Positions 8,375 through 17,991 of a stretch of DNA of 64,000 nt are shown here, piece by piece. A program made the translations under genes and the position numbers. The DNA is from Paulinella micropora (Eukaryota > Cercozoa > Imbricatea > Euglyphida > Paulinellidae): assembly GCA_019918135.1 (NCBI GenBank), contig WBZZ01002490.1, forward strand, positions 310,001 through 374,000, written 5' to 3'. Below the pieces are notes generated by a model. The model did no database searches. It was not told the DNA's origin and saw only the letters and a program-made list of their open reading frames with translations. The first letter of the stretch is position 1. The number at the start of each line of letters is the position of its first letter.

Positions 8375-10369
8375 TTACCAGCTGAACTCACAGGCGAAGG
8401 ATTGGTGTTGGCAAATGAGTCGGCACCAGCCGCGGAGGGCGAGAAGTCTGGACAGGCGCCTGTCGAGGAGTCCGGAGAGGCTGCTAGAAGTGAGGGTGAG
8501 CGCGGGGAGGTTTCTGCGGCGGCGCTGAGTGGCGATGCCGGTGAGGATGCGGGTTAGCGAACGAGCGCCGGACGGCAGGTTTGCTATTCCGGAGGAATAG
8601 CTTGTGGCAAGGAGCAACGAAGTGAGGGCGGGGAAGCCCTTGCGCAAAACCCTTTCCCAGTCGCGGAGGGCGCGGGGGTTAGTGGTGGCAGAGAAGGGCG
8701 GGATTTGTAAACGGAGTGTCTGCAACAGGGGGCTGCGCGCGAACAGGCGGAGAGCCCGCCTCCTCCCTGGGCCGGGGGCTAGCACGCCCCTGAAGTTAAG
8801 CTCTTGCAAGTGGGGCAGCGCGAGGAGCGGCAGCAAGAAGTCGGAGTCTAGTTCTGAGCCGCAGTGCAAGGAGAGTCTGGCTAGGTTGGGCGCGAGGATG
8901 CTGGGGTCGTCTTGCGCGCTGATTCTCCCGGTCGCCGGGATTATGAGGCCCAGCGACCGCAAGTCCGTATGGGGGGCGAGGAGCTGCAGGTCGGACACGA
9001 ACGTGTAGGGGTCGTCGCGCTGGGCGGGAACGCGCACGGCTAGGTGAGCCAGCTGTGGGGCCGTCAGCCGGGGCGCGGCGCCGTGTCGCAGCTGTTCCAG
9101 GTCCAGGTCCAGCACTAGCCTGGTAAGGCTGGGGCACTTGGCGAGCGCCGCTAGCAGCTCCGGGGAGCGCCCCGGCTGCTCCCCGTGGCAAGAGAGCTCA
9201 ACAGTTTGGAGCGAGGCGGCCGCGAGCTGCACGAGCTGGAGGACGGCGTCCCACAGCTTGGGCGAATAGCTGCGGCAGTTGTAAACCTTGAGGCACTCGA
9301 GCCCTGGACAGTCGGGGCGCCAAGTCTCGGGCAAGGACAGGAGCGCGCAACCTTTCAATTCTAGACGTCTCAGCTGTGGCGAGCCGCGCAACAGCTGCGG
9401 CGGCGTGTCCTCGTAGTTCCGCAAGACTAAGGTAGACAGCGCGGGGTGCGTCACCCAGAAGTCCACTGGCTCCCACTGACATTCCTCGCAGCCGAGGCAC
9501 GGGCGGAAGGTGTCGGTGGGCTGGATCAGCGCCTGTTGGCTGTACAGCGTCAGCTCGCGCAGGGTCGTAGGCAACATGCGGAGCCAAGCGGGCGCGGGCT
9601 CCTGCCTGTGCAGCAGGTCCAGACTCTGCAGCTGGCCGGCCGAGGCCAGCACCCTCTTCAGCCGCGCAGAGCCGCTTGCGGTAAAAGGGTCCGCTTTCAG
9701 CCGCAGGTGTGTCGCCCGGGGGGCTAGCAGCCTTAGCAGCAGTCTCGTGCTCCTGTTCGCCAGTTCTCCCGTGAAATCAAAGCGACCGTGACGCCGCAGC
9801 CTCGGCAGGAGCCTGGTCCGGAACAGCTGCGCCAACTCCTCCGCGGCCCCGGTTGCAATGCCGTCCACACAGATTAAAAGCCACTCCCCAGGCTCTAGCC
9901 CGGCGCACACCAGGCCGTCGCCTTCGCGGAAATCCGGCAGTGCACGCAGCAAGCGCAGCATGCGCTCTCCCACCCTTCCGCGAGGGGTACCCTGGACGGC
10001 CCAGTCGCGCAAGCGCACTGGCCTGCTGCACTCCGCGTCATGCCTGCACAGCGCCTGCACCAGCTCGCCCAACAAGCGCGAAGCCGCTGCCTTCGCCACT
10101 GTCCTGGCCGCCTCGCGACACGTCAAACCCAGCGCCAACGCGCCCGCCGGCTCCAACTCCGCCAACATCGCTCCGATCAAGTCCCAACGCTGCACAGCCC
10201 GCTGGCGCTGGGGGGCATGCTGCTGGGGGGCATGCTGCCCCCCACACCCCCCTGCAGGAGGCAGGCGCGGGCTGGAGGGCTGTCCAGCCTTGTGCCTTTT
10301 TTTCTGTCTAGACCGCTGGTGCGAGCTGGAAGGGGGGCTTGCTGTTTCTTGGAGGCGTTTCTTGCCCAT
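8375..10369 (-). CDS. F-box-like/leucine-rich repeat protein (664 aa)
   Basis: ATG at 10369. The first 35 residues are basic and Pro/Ser rich (KKRHKAGQPSSPRLP), which could direct nuclear entry. Residues about 60-100 (WDLIGAMLAELEPAGALAL, then LTCREAARTV) fit a divergent F-box. From about residue 190 on there are at least ten LRR-like segments: THLRLKADPF, LQSLDLLHRQ, TTLRELTLYS, ALSTLVLRNY, PQLRRLELKG, PGLECLKVYN, SLTRLVLDLD, PHLQELNFRG and LLQTLRLQIP. This is the classic F-box-LRR layout that gives substrate choice to SCF ubiquitin ligases in eukaryotes; an equivalent viral role is inferred. The gene ends in a hairpin at 8355-8372, and the tandem hairpins at 10600-10760 lie upstream of it. 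Confidence 0.8.
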   Translation of the reverse strand: MGKKRLQETASPPSSSHQRSRQKKRHKAGQPSSPRLPPAGGCGGQHAPQQHAPQRQRAVQRWDLIGAMLAELEPAGALALGLTCREAARTVAKAAASRLLGELVQALCRHDAECSRPVRLRDWAVQGTPRGRVGERMLRLLRALPDFREGDGLVCAGLEPGEWLLICVDGIATGAAEELAQLFRTRLLPRLRRHGRFDFTGELANRSTRLLLRLLAPRATHLRLKADPFTASGSARLKRVLASAGQLQSLDLLHRQEPAPAWLRMLPTTLRELTLYSQQALIQPTDTFRPCLGCEECQWEPVDFWVTHPALSTLVLRNYEDTPPQLLRGSPQLRRLELKGCALLSLPETWRPDCPGLECLKVYNCRSYSPKLWDAVLQLVQLAAASLQTVELSCHGEQPGRSPELLAALAKCPSLTRLVLDLDLEQLRHGAAPRLTAPQLAHLAVRVPAQRDDPYTFVSDLQLLAPHTDLRSLGLIIPATGRISAQDDPSILAPNLARLSLHCGSELDSDFLLPLLALPHLQELNFRGVLAPGPGRRRALRLFARSPLLQTLRLQIPPFSATTNPRALRDWERVLRKGFPALTSLLLATSYSSGIANLPSGARSLTRILTGIATQRRRRNLPALTLTSSSLSGLLDRRLSRLLALRGWCRLICQHQSFACEFSW

Positions 10370-10503
10370 ATCTTAGAAACAGAGCTTTTTCTTTCCTCTC
10401 TTGTTGTGATCTTCTGTCTCCCCCAGCCCGCGCCTTTGTTTGCTCCTATAGCGAGGCACCCCCCCCCCTCTCCTCTTCTTCTTGCCTAAAGACCCCGGAC
10501 GGA

Positions 10504-10521
10504 AGAGGGGGGGGGGGGGAG
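10504..10521. promoter_or_regulatory. Leader G run
   Basis: A run of about 14 G lies roughly 140 bases upstream of the ATG at 10369, so the sense strand carries C. A second, shorter C run on the plus strand lies at 10451-10459. Confidence 0.3.
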
Positions 10522-10599
10522 AAAGGAGCCAAGAAGGAAAGAGGGAAGGGGAGAGATCCAAAGGTAAAGAAACATTTTTTTTTATTAAAACAGTTTTTT

Positions 10600-10760
10600 A
10601 GCGGGCTGTATTATTCTCTGAGCGTGCCTTCCAGCCCGCTAAAGCGGGCTGGGCGGGCTGTATTATTTTCCGAGCGGGCCTTCCAGCCCGCTAGCGGGCT
10701 GGGCGGGCTGTATTATTCTCTGAGTGTGCCTTCCAGCCCGCGTTAGCGGGCTGGGCGTTA
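10600..10760. repeat. Three tandem hairpin units of about 51 bp
   Basis: Units starting near 10631, 10683 and 10733 each hold a CCAGCCCGC/GCGGGCTGG stem with a 0-5 base loop, separated by a GTATTATT spacer. The last one touches the stop of the gene that ends at 10758. A T-rich patch with TTTATTAAAA follows at 10575-10595. This resembles a triplicated 3' end signal rather than a coding repeat. Confidence 0.65.
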
Positions 10761-11789
10761 GCGGGGCTGGATAGCGTCAAAGATAGCCTGGACATGTTGG
10801 TCACGCGTAGTAGTATCTGCCGAGCTCGCTGGTGCACACGGGTCTTGAGGGTGGCGTAGTTGCCAGTACCTGATTGCAAGCAAGGCTAGTCTGAAGCGGA
10901 GCCTTCCTTGCGCTTCGGCCGGCAGCAGCGAGCTGGTGTAATGTCCCAGTTTCCGACAGCTTTTGATAAATCGCGGAGCCTCGGGCGGCCCGGGCAGACT
11001 GGCAGCCCTGGCTTCGATTAGTTGCCGCAGGCCCTGTAACGTCTCGGGCAACTGTGCGCGGGCCGCTCGAGGCAGAGTCGACGGCGAAAATAGCAGCGCC
11101 GCCCTTATGTCCTCTTGCTGTGACTCGTTTGCTTGTTGGCTAGATCTCCGGCTGGCCGCATAACAGAGCAACCAAGGCGCCACCGCGTCTCGCACTTTAC
11201 GCAATTTGCCGCGAGACGCGGTGTCAGCCAGCAACGACACGTGCAGCAGGATCAGCAGTTCCATAATTCCCTCGCTGAGCGGTTGCTCGTCCAGCCCGCG
11301 AGCCCGCTGTTGAAGATTCTGGGACAGCGAGCTCGCGGGCTGCTCTGGTGGCGATCCCCTCTGCACAAGGGGCGTGAGCGAGCCGCTAGCTGCAGCAGCA
11401 TTAGCCACCTCGCTAGTGTCCAGCACGGGGGTGGCAGGGGGTGTCGCCTCATCCTCGTCGCCAGCCACAAGTGCCCCCTTAAATTCTTCGACCATTGCAC
11501 CGGCCTTGGACAGAACCTCGATAAGCCTGTACAGTGTCAGTGGACAGCCGCCGTGCGCAGCAGGCTCGGGAGGAGCTGTGGCCTCCTCCGCCGCGCCCGG
11601 GAACAGCAGGCCAGAACTCTCGGCCCTTTCTGGCAAGACTGGATCTAGTCTAAAACACACTTTCTTTCTGACTCGGCCGCAGCGTGAACACACCTTGCCC
11701 ACAACATGCTGTTGCAAGCAACGTGTTTCTTGTACTCTTTTTAAGCAACCTCTTTTTAAACAACCCGACGAGGGCTTGTGTTGGGACAT
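10758..11789 (-). CDS. Unknown helical protein with N-terminal Cys cluster (343 aa)
   Basis: The start is placed at MSQHKPSSG (11789); the open frame upstream runs through the G/C tracts at 11867-11933 and is leader. Residues about 10-50 hold six Cys, including CSRC, a likely metal site. A long Ala/Pro/Ser-rich low-complexity part follows (about 55-140). The C-terminal 200 residues are predicted from composition to be mostly helical, with Leu-rich runs such as GIMELLILLHVSLLAD and FRLALLAIRYWQL. No family was recognised. The neighbours are an LRR gene and a kinase-like gene on the same strand. The tandem hairpins at 10600-10760 lie at its 3' end. Confidence 0.65.
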   Translation of the reverse strand: MSQHKPSSGCLKRGCLKRVQETRCLQQHVVGKVCSRCGRVRKKVCFRLDPVLPERAESSGLLFPGAAEEATAPPEPAAHGGCPLTLYRLIEVLSKAGAMVEEFKGALVAGDEDEATPPATPVLDTSEVANAAAASGSLTPLVQRGSPPEQPASSLSQNLQQRARGLDEQPLSEGIMELLILLHVSLLADTASRGKLRKVRDAVAPWLLCYAASRRSSQQANESQQEDIRAALLFSPSTLPRAARAQLPETLQGLRQLIEARAASLPGPPEAPRFIKSCRKLGHYTSSLLPAEAQGRLRFRLALLAIRYWQLRHPQDPCAPASSADTTTRDQHVQAIFDAIQPR

Positions 11790-11866
11790 AAAACGGCTTA
11801 CGCTCTCTTGCTTTCGCACAAGCCTTTCCCCTTTTTTTAAAGTTTTTGTTTTAATGAAAGATGGGA

Positions 11867-11933
11867 GGGGGGGGGGCGTCGCCCCCAAAAAGAACCTGCG
11901 CAGGCACACGGGGGGGGGGGCGCCCCCCCCCCC
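11867..11933. promoter_or_regulatory. Double G-run/C-run palindrome
   Basis: Two successive G-run, CG, C-run inverted repeats (11867-11886 and 11910-11933) sit 80-145 bases before the ATG at 11789. A T-rich stretch with TTTTAATGAAAG is next to the first, and a CT repeat follows the second. Confidence 0.45.
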
Positions 11934-11968
11934 TCGCGCGCTCTCTCTCTTTCTCTCTCTCTTCTTGA

Positions 11969-13342
11969 TCATTGTGGAGCGTGCAGTGCACCCACGGCCT
12001 TCGGCAAACTCTGAACATGTGGCGGCAGGTGTGGAGCGCGACCACTAGCGCAAAAGCGATCCTTCACGAGCGGCGCAATGAAGAACACGGACAGATGCGT
12101 CCAGCCGCCACAGCAAGTACTGGCGATTTCCTGAACTAGAGTGTAGCAATCCGTCACCTGTAGCTCAACAAAGCTTTGGGCACAGAACATGAGAACATCC
12201 AGTATACTATATTTAGCCAGAGCCTCGTCCAGGCACAGACAATCGAGCGGCCGCCAAAAGTCCCGGCTCCGTGCTGCTTCGTCGTCGTGTTCGCCCAAGC
12301 CGCACTGTTGCAGCACGTTGCGGAGCCAAGCCTTACAGTTGGGCGGAGCTCTGTTGGTAAAACTCGCGGCCACGTATTTTTTTAATTTCTCAAGGTAGGC
12401 CTCCCAGCCGCACCCTAGCGCGTCTACTGCATACACGGTCCAGAACTGCCAGCCACCCTGCGGCAGAATCTCTAGGTGCAGCACGTCCCAGGCGTGGGCA
12501 AAGCGAGCGGCCCCGCCCGGTCCCTGCCAGCCCGGAAGACACCAAAGCGCTCGGGGAAGTTGCCCTCTACAAGTAGAGAGAAAGTACAGCAGCGCCGCAT
12601 CCGCTACGACCCGGCGCGGATACTTCACGCGGCACATGGTTGAATCCTCCAGGTCGGTCAACACGACCTTTTGCACCAGCAAACCTGCGCCGTCAATGCT
12701 TCGCTTTAGATTTAAAAGGACGTTGGTTGGCTTTTGGTCGAAAGGGAAGAAGCCGCCCATAAGGACCAGACGTTGCAAACATGCCGCCACCGGGGCTAAA
12801 ACCTTGAAAGCAAACATCTCCACCGACACCGAACTTTCCACCAGGCTCAGGTCGCAGTTGAAGGCCTCCAAGTGAAGCAGCACCAGACAATGCCCCTCGG
12901 GGATTCTGCCGCAGTCTGGGGGCCCGCTTGCGCGGACGGCAGAGCCGGTGGCTGGCTTGCATGTACAGCTCCTGTCTTGGAGCAAAAGCCTCACCGCGCC
13001 GCCCACTGTCCCAGGTCGGGGAGCTTCCGGGCTGGCAGCTGGGCGCTCCCCCTTGCTGGGCTGGGCTACTGCGGGCAGGGACTGGGCCCAGGAGGCGGCG
13101 GCGCTGGCATCGAGCACCTGGACCAGGTAGAGGTTAGGACCGACCCCTAGTTTGTGTAGCCTGCGATACCCTATTTCCTCCAGGCACTGGCAGTCCCCTG
13201 TCAGCTTTAGCACGCGTCCATTGTTTTGTTTAAAAACGAAGCCAAAGCTGCCCCGACCAATCAGTGGTAAACCTTCGATAACGTCAAGGATTTCCCTAGT
13301 GCTGTGCTCGTCTTGGTACACCGTCCGGGCGGGAGGTTGCAT
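11969..13342 (-). CDS. Protein-kinase-like protein (457 aa)
   Basis: Start at MQPPARTVYQ (13342), about 45 bases after an A/T patch (TAAATTAAAAAG). Kinase landmarks are visible. A glycine loop IGRGSFGFVF lies at about residues 27-36, with VLKLTG after it as a candidate Lys strand. A catalytic-loop-like FPFDQKPTNVLLNL lies at about 195-208, with Asp, Lys and Asn in place. LTDLEDS lies at about 226-232 where DFG is expected. The usual HRD His-Arg is replaced, so activity is uncertain although the main polar residues remain. The roughly 200 residues beyond are unrelated to known domains. Leader G runs lie at 13450-13500. Three other kinase-like genes lie in this window (42317, 48057, 52319). Confidence 0.72.
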   Translation of the reverse strand: MQPPARTVYQDEHSTREILDVIEGLPLIGRGSFGFVFKQNNGRVLKLTGDCQCLEEIGYRRLHKLGVGPNLYLVQVLDASAAASWAQSLPAVAQPSKGERPAASPEAPRPGTVGGAVRLLLQDRSCTCKPATGSAVRASGPPDCGRIPEGHCLVLLHLEAFNCDLSLVESSVSVEMFAFKVLAPVAACLQRLVLMGGFFPFDQKPTNVLLNLKRSIDGAGLLVQKVVLTDLEDSTMCRVKYPRRVVADAALLYFLSTCRGQLPRALWCLPGWQGPGGAARFAHAWDVLHLEILPQGGWQFWTVYAVDALGCGWEAYLEKLKKYVAASFTNRAPPNCKAWLRNVLQQCGLGEHDDEAARSRDFWRPLDCLCLDEALAKYSILDVLMFCAQSFVELQVTDCYTLVQEIASTCCGGWTHLSVFFIAPLVKDRFCASGRAPHLPPHVQSLPKAVGALHAPQ

Positions 13343-13471
13343 TGGAGGGAGGAAGGGAGGGACGAAGGACTCGGCAGATTTTCTTTTTAATTTATCAAAC
13401 AGCACAGCCAGCCAGGGGGGGGGGAGGGGCAAAACGGACTTCTTGCCCGGGGTGTGGAGGGGGGGGGGGGG

Positions 13472-16400
13472 TTAGGGGACAGGGCGTGAGGGGGGGGGGA
13501 GGGATGGAGCAGCATCCCCCGCCCCCTTGTTCCCCCGCCGCCTGGCTGTCAAGTGTATTAGCGTGCTGGGGGGGGGAGGGGCGGGGAACAAAAGCTCCTC
13601 CGCGACACGGACGAATTGGGTGAGCAGAGCACGGCGGTGTTGGGGGTCGCGGTAATGTGTGCGGCAGAGATAGCAAGCGACGTGGGGTACGTAACCGTCG
13701 GGCGTGCCAAAAATAAAATCTGCTTCTACTTTTTTGCCCTGCGGCATAAGCACTTCTCCTTTTTCCCAATAGTTGAGTAAAGAATCGAACATGGAAGGTT
13801 TTTGATTGACCTCGGGCTCCTGCCGAGGCTGCAAGAACAGGTGCTGCACAGGGTACTCCCCTGCTAGGTAGGAGGCGGGCAACAGCATTGTTTCCCGGCA
13901 CGAGGCCACCAGGCACCGAGCTACACAGAGGCCCGACAGGTAGAGCGAAGCGTACTTGTCCGAGCGCTGCTCCAGCTTGCTGAAGAGGTCCTGGCTCATC
14001 ACGTCGCGGCACGCCTTGCGCAGCGAGACAAACGGCGCCCCTAATGCTAACTCGTACTGGCGCAGCCAAGCCAGCGCCTGTTGGGCGTCGTCAGCCCGAA
14101 CAGCCGGGCCCACGCCAGCCAGATTGCGATACCAGTGATGCCTCCTCTCAGCCTGGGGCAGGGCCTCCAGCCCCTGGACCGGCATCACGGGCTTAGCTGC
14201 CCAGCCCCGAGGCCCTGCGGCCCCAGAGGCAAAGGGCGAGGCCGCATCCCGACCCTTTTCTTCGCTCGTGGCCTCCCGCCACGAGAGAAGGGTCGGGAGG
14301 CTTTCCGGCGGGTAGGGCACCCCATTGTAGAAAAGCTCTAGCTGGCAAGCGTGCGCTAGCGCCACGTGTGGCGTGTTGCCGAGCGGGGCCCCGCCCGCGG
14401 CGCCCCTTAGGCTATCGCGCGTGGGTGAGGCATAGCAGCGCGTGGCGTAATCAGCCAGCCCCTTAATCTCCCAGTTGTGTTTCGCGCTCTGTTGCAGTTC
14501 CGCCTTGGCGAGCTTGCAATACTGCGACCCGTACTGCTTGTCCTGCAACCATTTAGCAAACGCTCGCCATGACTCCCTCATTCCGCTACCGTTGACAGTA
14601 TGCTCGACCTGCTTTTGCAGCGCCGTGTAGTGCAGCCGCGAGCCATACACAGCGGGGTTCTCGAGGTGCCCCCCCAGGCGGCTGAATTGTGACAGAAAAA
14701 CTTTCACGATCTCGTGCTCTTCTGCGCTTGCGGGCGGGGCGTGCTTCCTCCTTGCATCTTGCAGATTGTCCAAGTGTTTCTGGCACGCGTCCTCCTGACG
14801 CTCACCCGCTTCCAGCAGATCCACCAACATGCTATTCAGGCTGATCAGCGCTAGTGATCTGCTGGGGGGGCGCAAGCAAGCTATGTCGTCCAGCAATACA
14901 GTGCCGGCCGGCTCGTGGTATTGCTGGAACTGGCTCCGGTGATAGCGGCCCACACCGGAGCCGGAGCCCCGCGGGACGTGGTCGTCGCACAGCACTTGCC
15001 GGGGAGCGGCGCCGGGGGCTTTCTCGTCCAACAGCAGGTCCACGGCCACGTTGCGACAGCCGGTTTGTTGACACGCAAAGGCAGCGTAGACGGAGGGCTG
15101 CCCCCTGAGCCCGTACGGCGCTGCGCTCACCTGCCGCAGGCGCCTGACGTAGAAATCCCGCTCGTGCAGGACCGAGCGTACGTGCAGCAGGTCGTACGGG
15201 CTCAGGCCCAGGATTTTTCGTACGGCTTCGGTAGGCGTGCACAGCTGTTGTTTCACGCTGGAGGGCAACAGGTCCAGGACGCCCCACTCGGGCATCCTGG
15301 ACGCCTCCGCGCGCGTCCCCGCCCAGTGGACAAAGGGCGGTGGGGCGCCCTTCCCTGGCACGCGCAAATTCCGGGGGGTGCCCAGGCAGGCCTCGCGGAA
15401 ATATTGCCACGTGTAGCAGTATTCAGCCTGCACGGGGGCGGCCCGTGCCGCGTACAAGGAGCGTTTGCCCTCCCAATCGGGCGACATACATTCCCAGGTA
15501 CGCGGCCATTGCGGGTCCCTGTCTCCGCCTACCGGCAAGGGTTGCGCGCGCGGGAAATAGGGTGCCACGCACTTGGTAGTGCCCGAGGCGTCAGAAGTTC
15601 GCGGGCCCTCGTAGGCCGCACTGCAGTAATCACCCACCTCCAGGCGTACGCTCAGCCAGCGGTGGGCCGAGCTCGGAGTCTGGGGCAGGGCCCACCGCTG
15701 AATCTGCTCGCGGGACGCGCCCGCGCCTCCAGGGCAGTACGTATAGGGCAGGGCGCCTGTCTTGGCTGGGGGGATGTTCCGCCGCAGCCAAGCATCGCTC
15801 TCGCTTTCCGCCCAGGGTAGCAACAAGCAAAAGACCCAGTCACGCACCGCCAGGCAGCTGGGGTCGGAGTTGGTTCGTTCCACCTCATCCTCTACCAGAC
15901 CGCGGTTTTCCTGGTTGTAATAAGTCTCCCTCAGTGTGTCCCGTGATAGATCCTCCTCCTCCTCGTCAGCCTCCTCCTCCTCGTCAGCCTCCTCCTCCTC
16001 GTCGGCCTCTTCGTCGGCCTCCTCCTGCTCGTCCTCCGTCAGCTCTTCTTCCCCCCTTTCCTCCTCCTCCTCCTCGTCGTCGTCGTCGCCGTCCTCATCG
16101 ACTCCAAACATAGCAATTATGCGCTCCGCCTGTTTCTTGCACTCCTGGCTCCAGTGCTGGAGCGAGCGCACGCCCCCGATTCGTCCCGTCGAAAAACGCG
16201 GCTTACGCGTAATACACATACCGGCGTACAAGGCCCGCTCCGTTCTTAGATAGCGCCTGACTCCACGGCACAACGCAAAGTAAGGATCTACATACAGCCT
16301 GCCGCGGCGCAGCGCCGGCGCCGAAACGACCAAAGTCGTGGCAGGCTGCTCAGACTCTGTTATCCAGGCTGCGCAGCGCACGTAGTGTAGCACCTCGTGA

Positions 16401-17743
16401 CAGGCCAGCCACGGCAGCAGGGCCGCGTGCTCTAGCCCGCCCCGGTGCCAGGGGCCCGCGAACGAAAGGGGCACGCTGTGTAGCGGCGCCTGACTCGCCG
16501 TGATGCGCCAGGCCACGCGCAGGTAAATCGAACCCTCGCGAGGCCTGGCGCGGGGAGCTCTGCGAATAAAAGTATTTTCGGACGCCAGCCACAGCGCCCC
16601 CGGGCCTAGCGGGGGCCAGGGCGGCCCTTGCGGGGCTTGCACGACGCTCTTGGCCAAAGTGTCTAAAGTGTTGGCAAGCGCTAAACACTTCGGGTGCTTC
16701 TTTAGCCAGGATTGCAAGGCTTGGATGTAAAGGCTGCGGGCTCCGGCCACACCTGTGGCGAGGGCCGACCCCGGCAGCACGGTCTGGAGCACCGAGGCTA
16801 ACGGCGGGGAACGTTCCCAGGGCCAGGCCGCCACCGCGGGGGGGACACTGCCTAGCACCAACGGCCGATACAGCCTTTCGCTAGTCACTCGCGGCCCCGC
16901 GTCACACACAAAGGCGTGGGGCTTAGCCAACACGTAGGCACATTCCTCTAGCACGCGCTTCTCGAGCAGAAGGATCTCCTCCTCTATCTCTTCCTCAATG
17001 TCCTGCGCCCCTGTGCGGGGGGGGCACGAGGGGCTTCTTTCCTTGACCAACAGTGCCTCTGCTTTTTTCTTGTTTGCTGAAGACAGAACCTGTTCCCGCG
17101 CGCTGGCCCACGACTCCCCCAGCGCGTTCGGCTGCTGCAAGCTCCGGGCTAGTCCCGCACACAAATCCCACCAGCTAACGGCGCTTAGCTCATACGGGTG
17201 CTCTCCGCTTAGCTGCAGAAAACCCTCAAAATAATAATCCCGACCGTTACAGCCGAGCGTGTGCCCCTTTTCCCAGGACCGTGCTGCCGGACGCGTGCCC
17301 GGCGGCACGTACACCACTGTGTCGGCCAGCTGTTCCAAGCTCCACTGCCCGCTGAGCGAGCCCTGCTCTAACACCAGCCACACCCACGACGCCAGGGACG
17401 GAGCGACCAGGTTATTTAGCTCGCGCCGCAGAGTTTGCAAAAAGCCATGGTGAAACAGCTCTGGGTGGCTCACACACAAATCAGACTCCGTCACCGGACC
17501 AGAGCCAGGAGCCCGATCATGCTGCTGCACCAAGGTAGGCTCCAAACCTCCTAACTGCTGCATGCTCCAGCCCTTCAGCACCAAATCGTTGCACAGCCCT
17601 GGGCATGTACCTTGCATTACCGGCGGCCCAGCAAGAGCCGCCGGTCCATTCCAACCAGCTGGCACCTTCTCTTCCGGCCCAGGGGGCCAGGCAGGGCCCT
17701 GGCTGGGCCTTGCTGGGCTGGAAGCTTGCCTCTGCAGTGCCAT
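13472..17743 (-). CDS. Very large orphan protein (1423 aa) with acidic tract and Cys/His fingers
   Basis: The longest gene in the window, with one uninterrupted frame from ATG 17743. No family was recognised. Residues 1-540 are Leu/Ala/Trp rich and look globular. An extreme Asp/Glu tract spans about 545-620 and is encoded by GAG/GAC repeats (15950-16100). A second globular part follows, with Tyr and Trp. A finger-like CQQTGC ... CDDH occurs near residues 885-915 and a CYLC ... H near 1365. No transmembrane segment or signal peptide is obvious. Length and domain layout suggest a structural or scaffolding protein, or a virion-packaged one, but nothing proves this. A CA/GA-rich leader with G runs lies at 17870-17965. 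Confidence 0.75.
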   Translation of the reverse strand: MALQRQASSPARPSQGPAWPPGPEEKVPAGWNGPAALAGPPVMQGTCPGLCNDLVLKGWSMQQLGGLEPTLVQQHDRAPGSGPVTESDLCVSHPELFHHGFLQTLRRELNNLVAPSLASWVWLVLEQGSLSGQWSLEQLADTVVYVPPGTRPAARSWEKGHTLGCNGRDYYFEGFLQLSGEHPYELSAVSWWDLCAGLARSLQQPNALGESWASAREQVLSSANKKKAEALLVKERSPSCPPRTGAQDIEEEIEEEILLLEKRVLEECAYVLAKPHAFVCDAGPRVTSERLYRPLVLGSVPPAVAAWPWERSPPLASVLQTVLPGSALATGVAGARSLYIQALQSWLKKHPKCLALANTLDTLAKSVVQAPQGPPWPPLGPGALWLASENTFIRRAPRARPREGSIYLRVAWRITASQAPLHSVPLSFAGPWHRGGLEHAALLPWLACHEVLHYVRCAAWITESEQPATTLVVSAPALRRGRLYVDPYFALCRGVRRYLRTERALYAGMCITRKPRFSTGRIGGVRSLQHWSQECKKQAERIIAMFGVDEDGDDDDEEEEEERGEEELTEDEQEEADEEADEEEEADEEEEADEEEEDLSRDTLRETYYNQENRGLVEDEVERTNSDPSCLAVRDWVFCLLLPWAESESDAWLRRNIPPAKTGALPYTYCPGGAGASREQIQRWALPQTPSSAHRWLSVRLEVGDYCSAAYEGPRTSDASGTTKCVAPYFPRAQPLPVGGDRDPQWPRTWECMSPDWEGKRSLYAARAAPVQAEYCYTWQYFREACLGTPRNLRVPGKGAPPPFVHWAGTRAEASRMPEWGVLDLLPSSVKQQLCTPTEAVRKILGLSPYDLLHVRSVLHERDFYVRRLRQVSAAPYGLRGQPSVYAAFACQQTGCRNVAVDLLLDEKAPGAAPRQVLCDDHVPRGSGSGVGRYHRSQFQQYHEPAGTVLLDDIACLRPPSRSLALISLNSMLVDLLEAGERQEDACQKHLDNLQDARRKHAPPASAEEHEIVKVFLSQFSRLGGHLENPAVYGSRLHYTALQKQVEHTVNGSGMRESWRAFAKWLQDKQYGSQYCKLAKAELQQSAKHNWEIKGLADYATRCYASPTRDSLRGAAGGAPLGNTPHVALAHACQLELFYNGVPYPPESLPTLLSWREATSEEKGRDAASPFASGAAGPRGWAAKPVMPVQGLEALPQAERRHHWYRNLAGVGPAVRADDAQQALAWLRQYELALGAPFVSLRKACRDVMSQDLFSKLEQRSDKYASLYLSGLCVARCLVASCRETMLLPASYLAGEYPVQHLFLQPRQEPEVNQKPSMFDSLLNYWEKGEVLMPQGKKVEADFIFGTPDGYVPHVACYLCRTHYRDPQHRRALLTQFVRVAEELLFPAPPPPSTLIHLTARRRGNKGAGDAAPSLPPPSRPVP

Positions 17744-17991
17744 CTTTTTTCCCCTTTGTCGTATACAAAGACACAGTCAATAGGGCACGAAGATTTTTTC
17801 TCTTTTAATTTTGTGATTTCTTTACTAACCCTGCCCCAAAGACTCTGCGGGATCGGGCAAGGAAGAGGGAGAGAGAGAGAGAGAGAGAAAAGGGGAGGAG
17901 GGAGCAAAGGGGAGGAGGGTGGGTGGGGGGACGAGGAGGAGGGGGCGGGACGAGGAGGGGGGGGGGACTAGGCGAGAGATTCGATTTTGGC
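17744..17991. promoter_or_regulatory. Leader region of the 1423-aa gene
   Basis: It holds TTTTAATTTTG at 17808-17818, a GA microsatellite at 17868-17888 and G-rich runs at 17920-17968. No credible gene was seen. The pattern of A/T patch, purine repeat and G run matches other leaders in the window. Confidence 0.4.
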
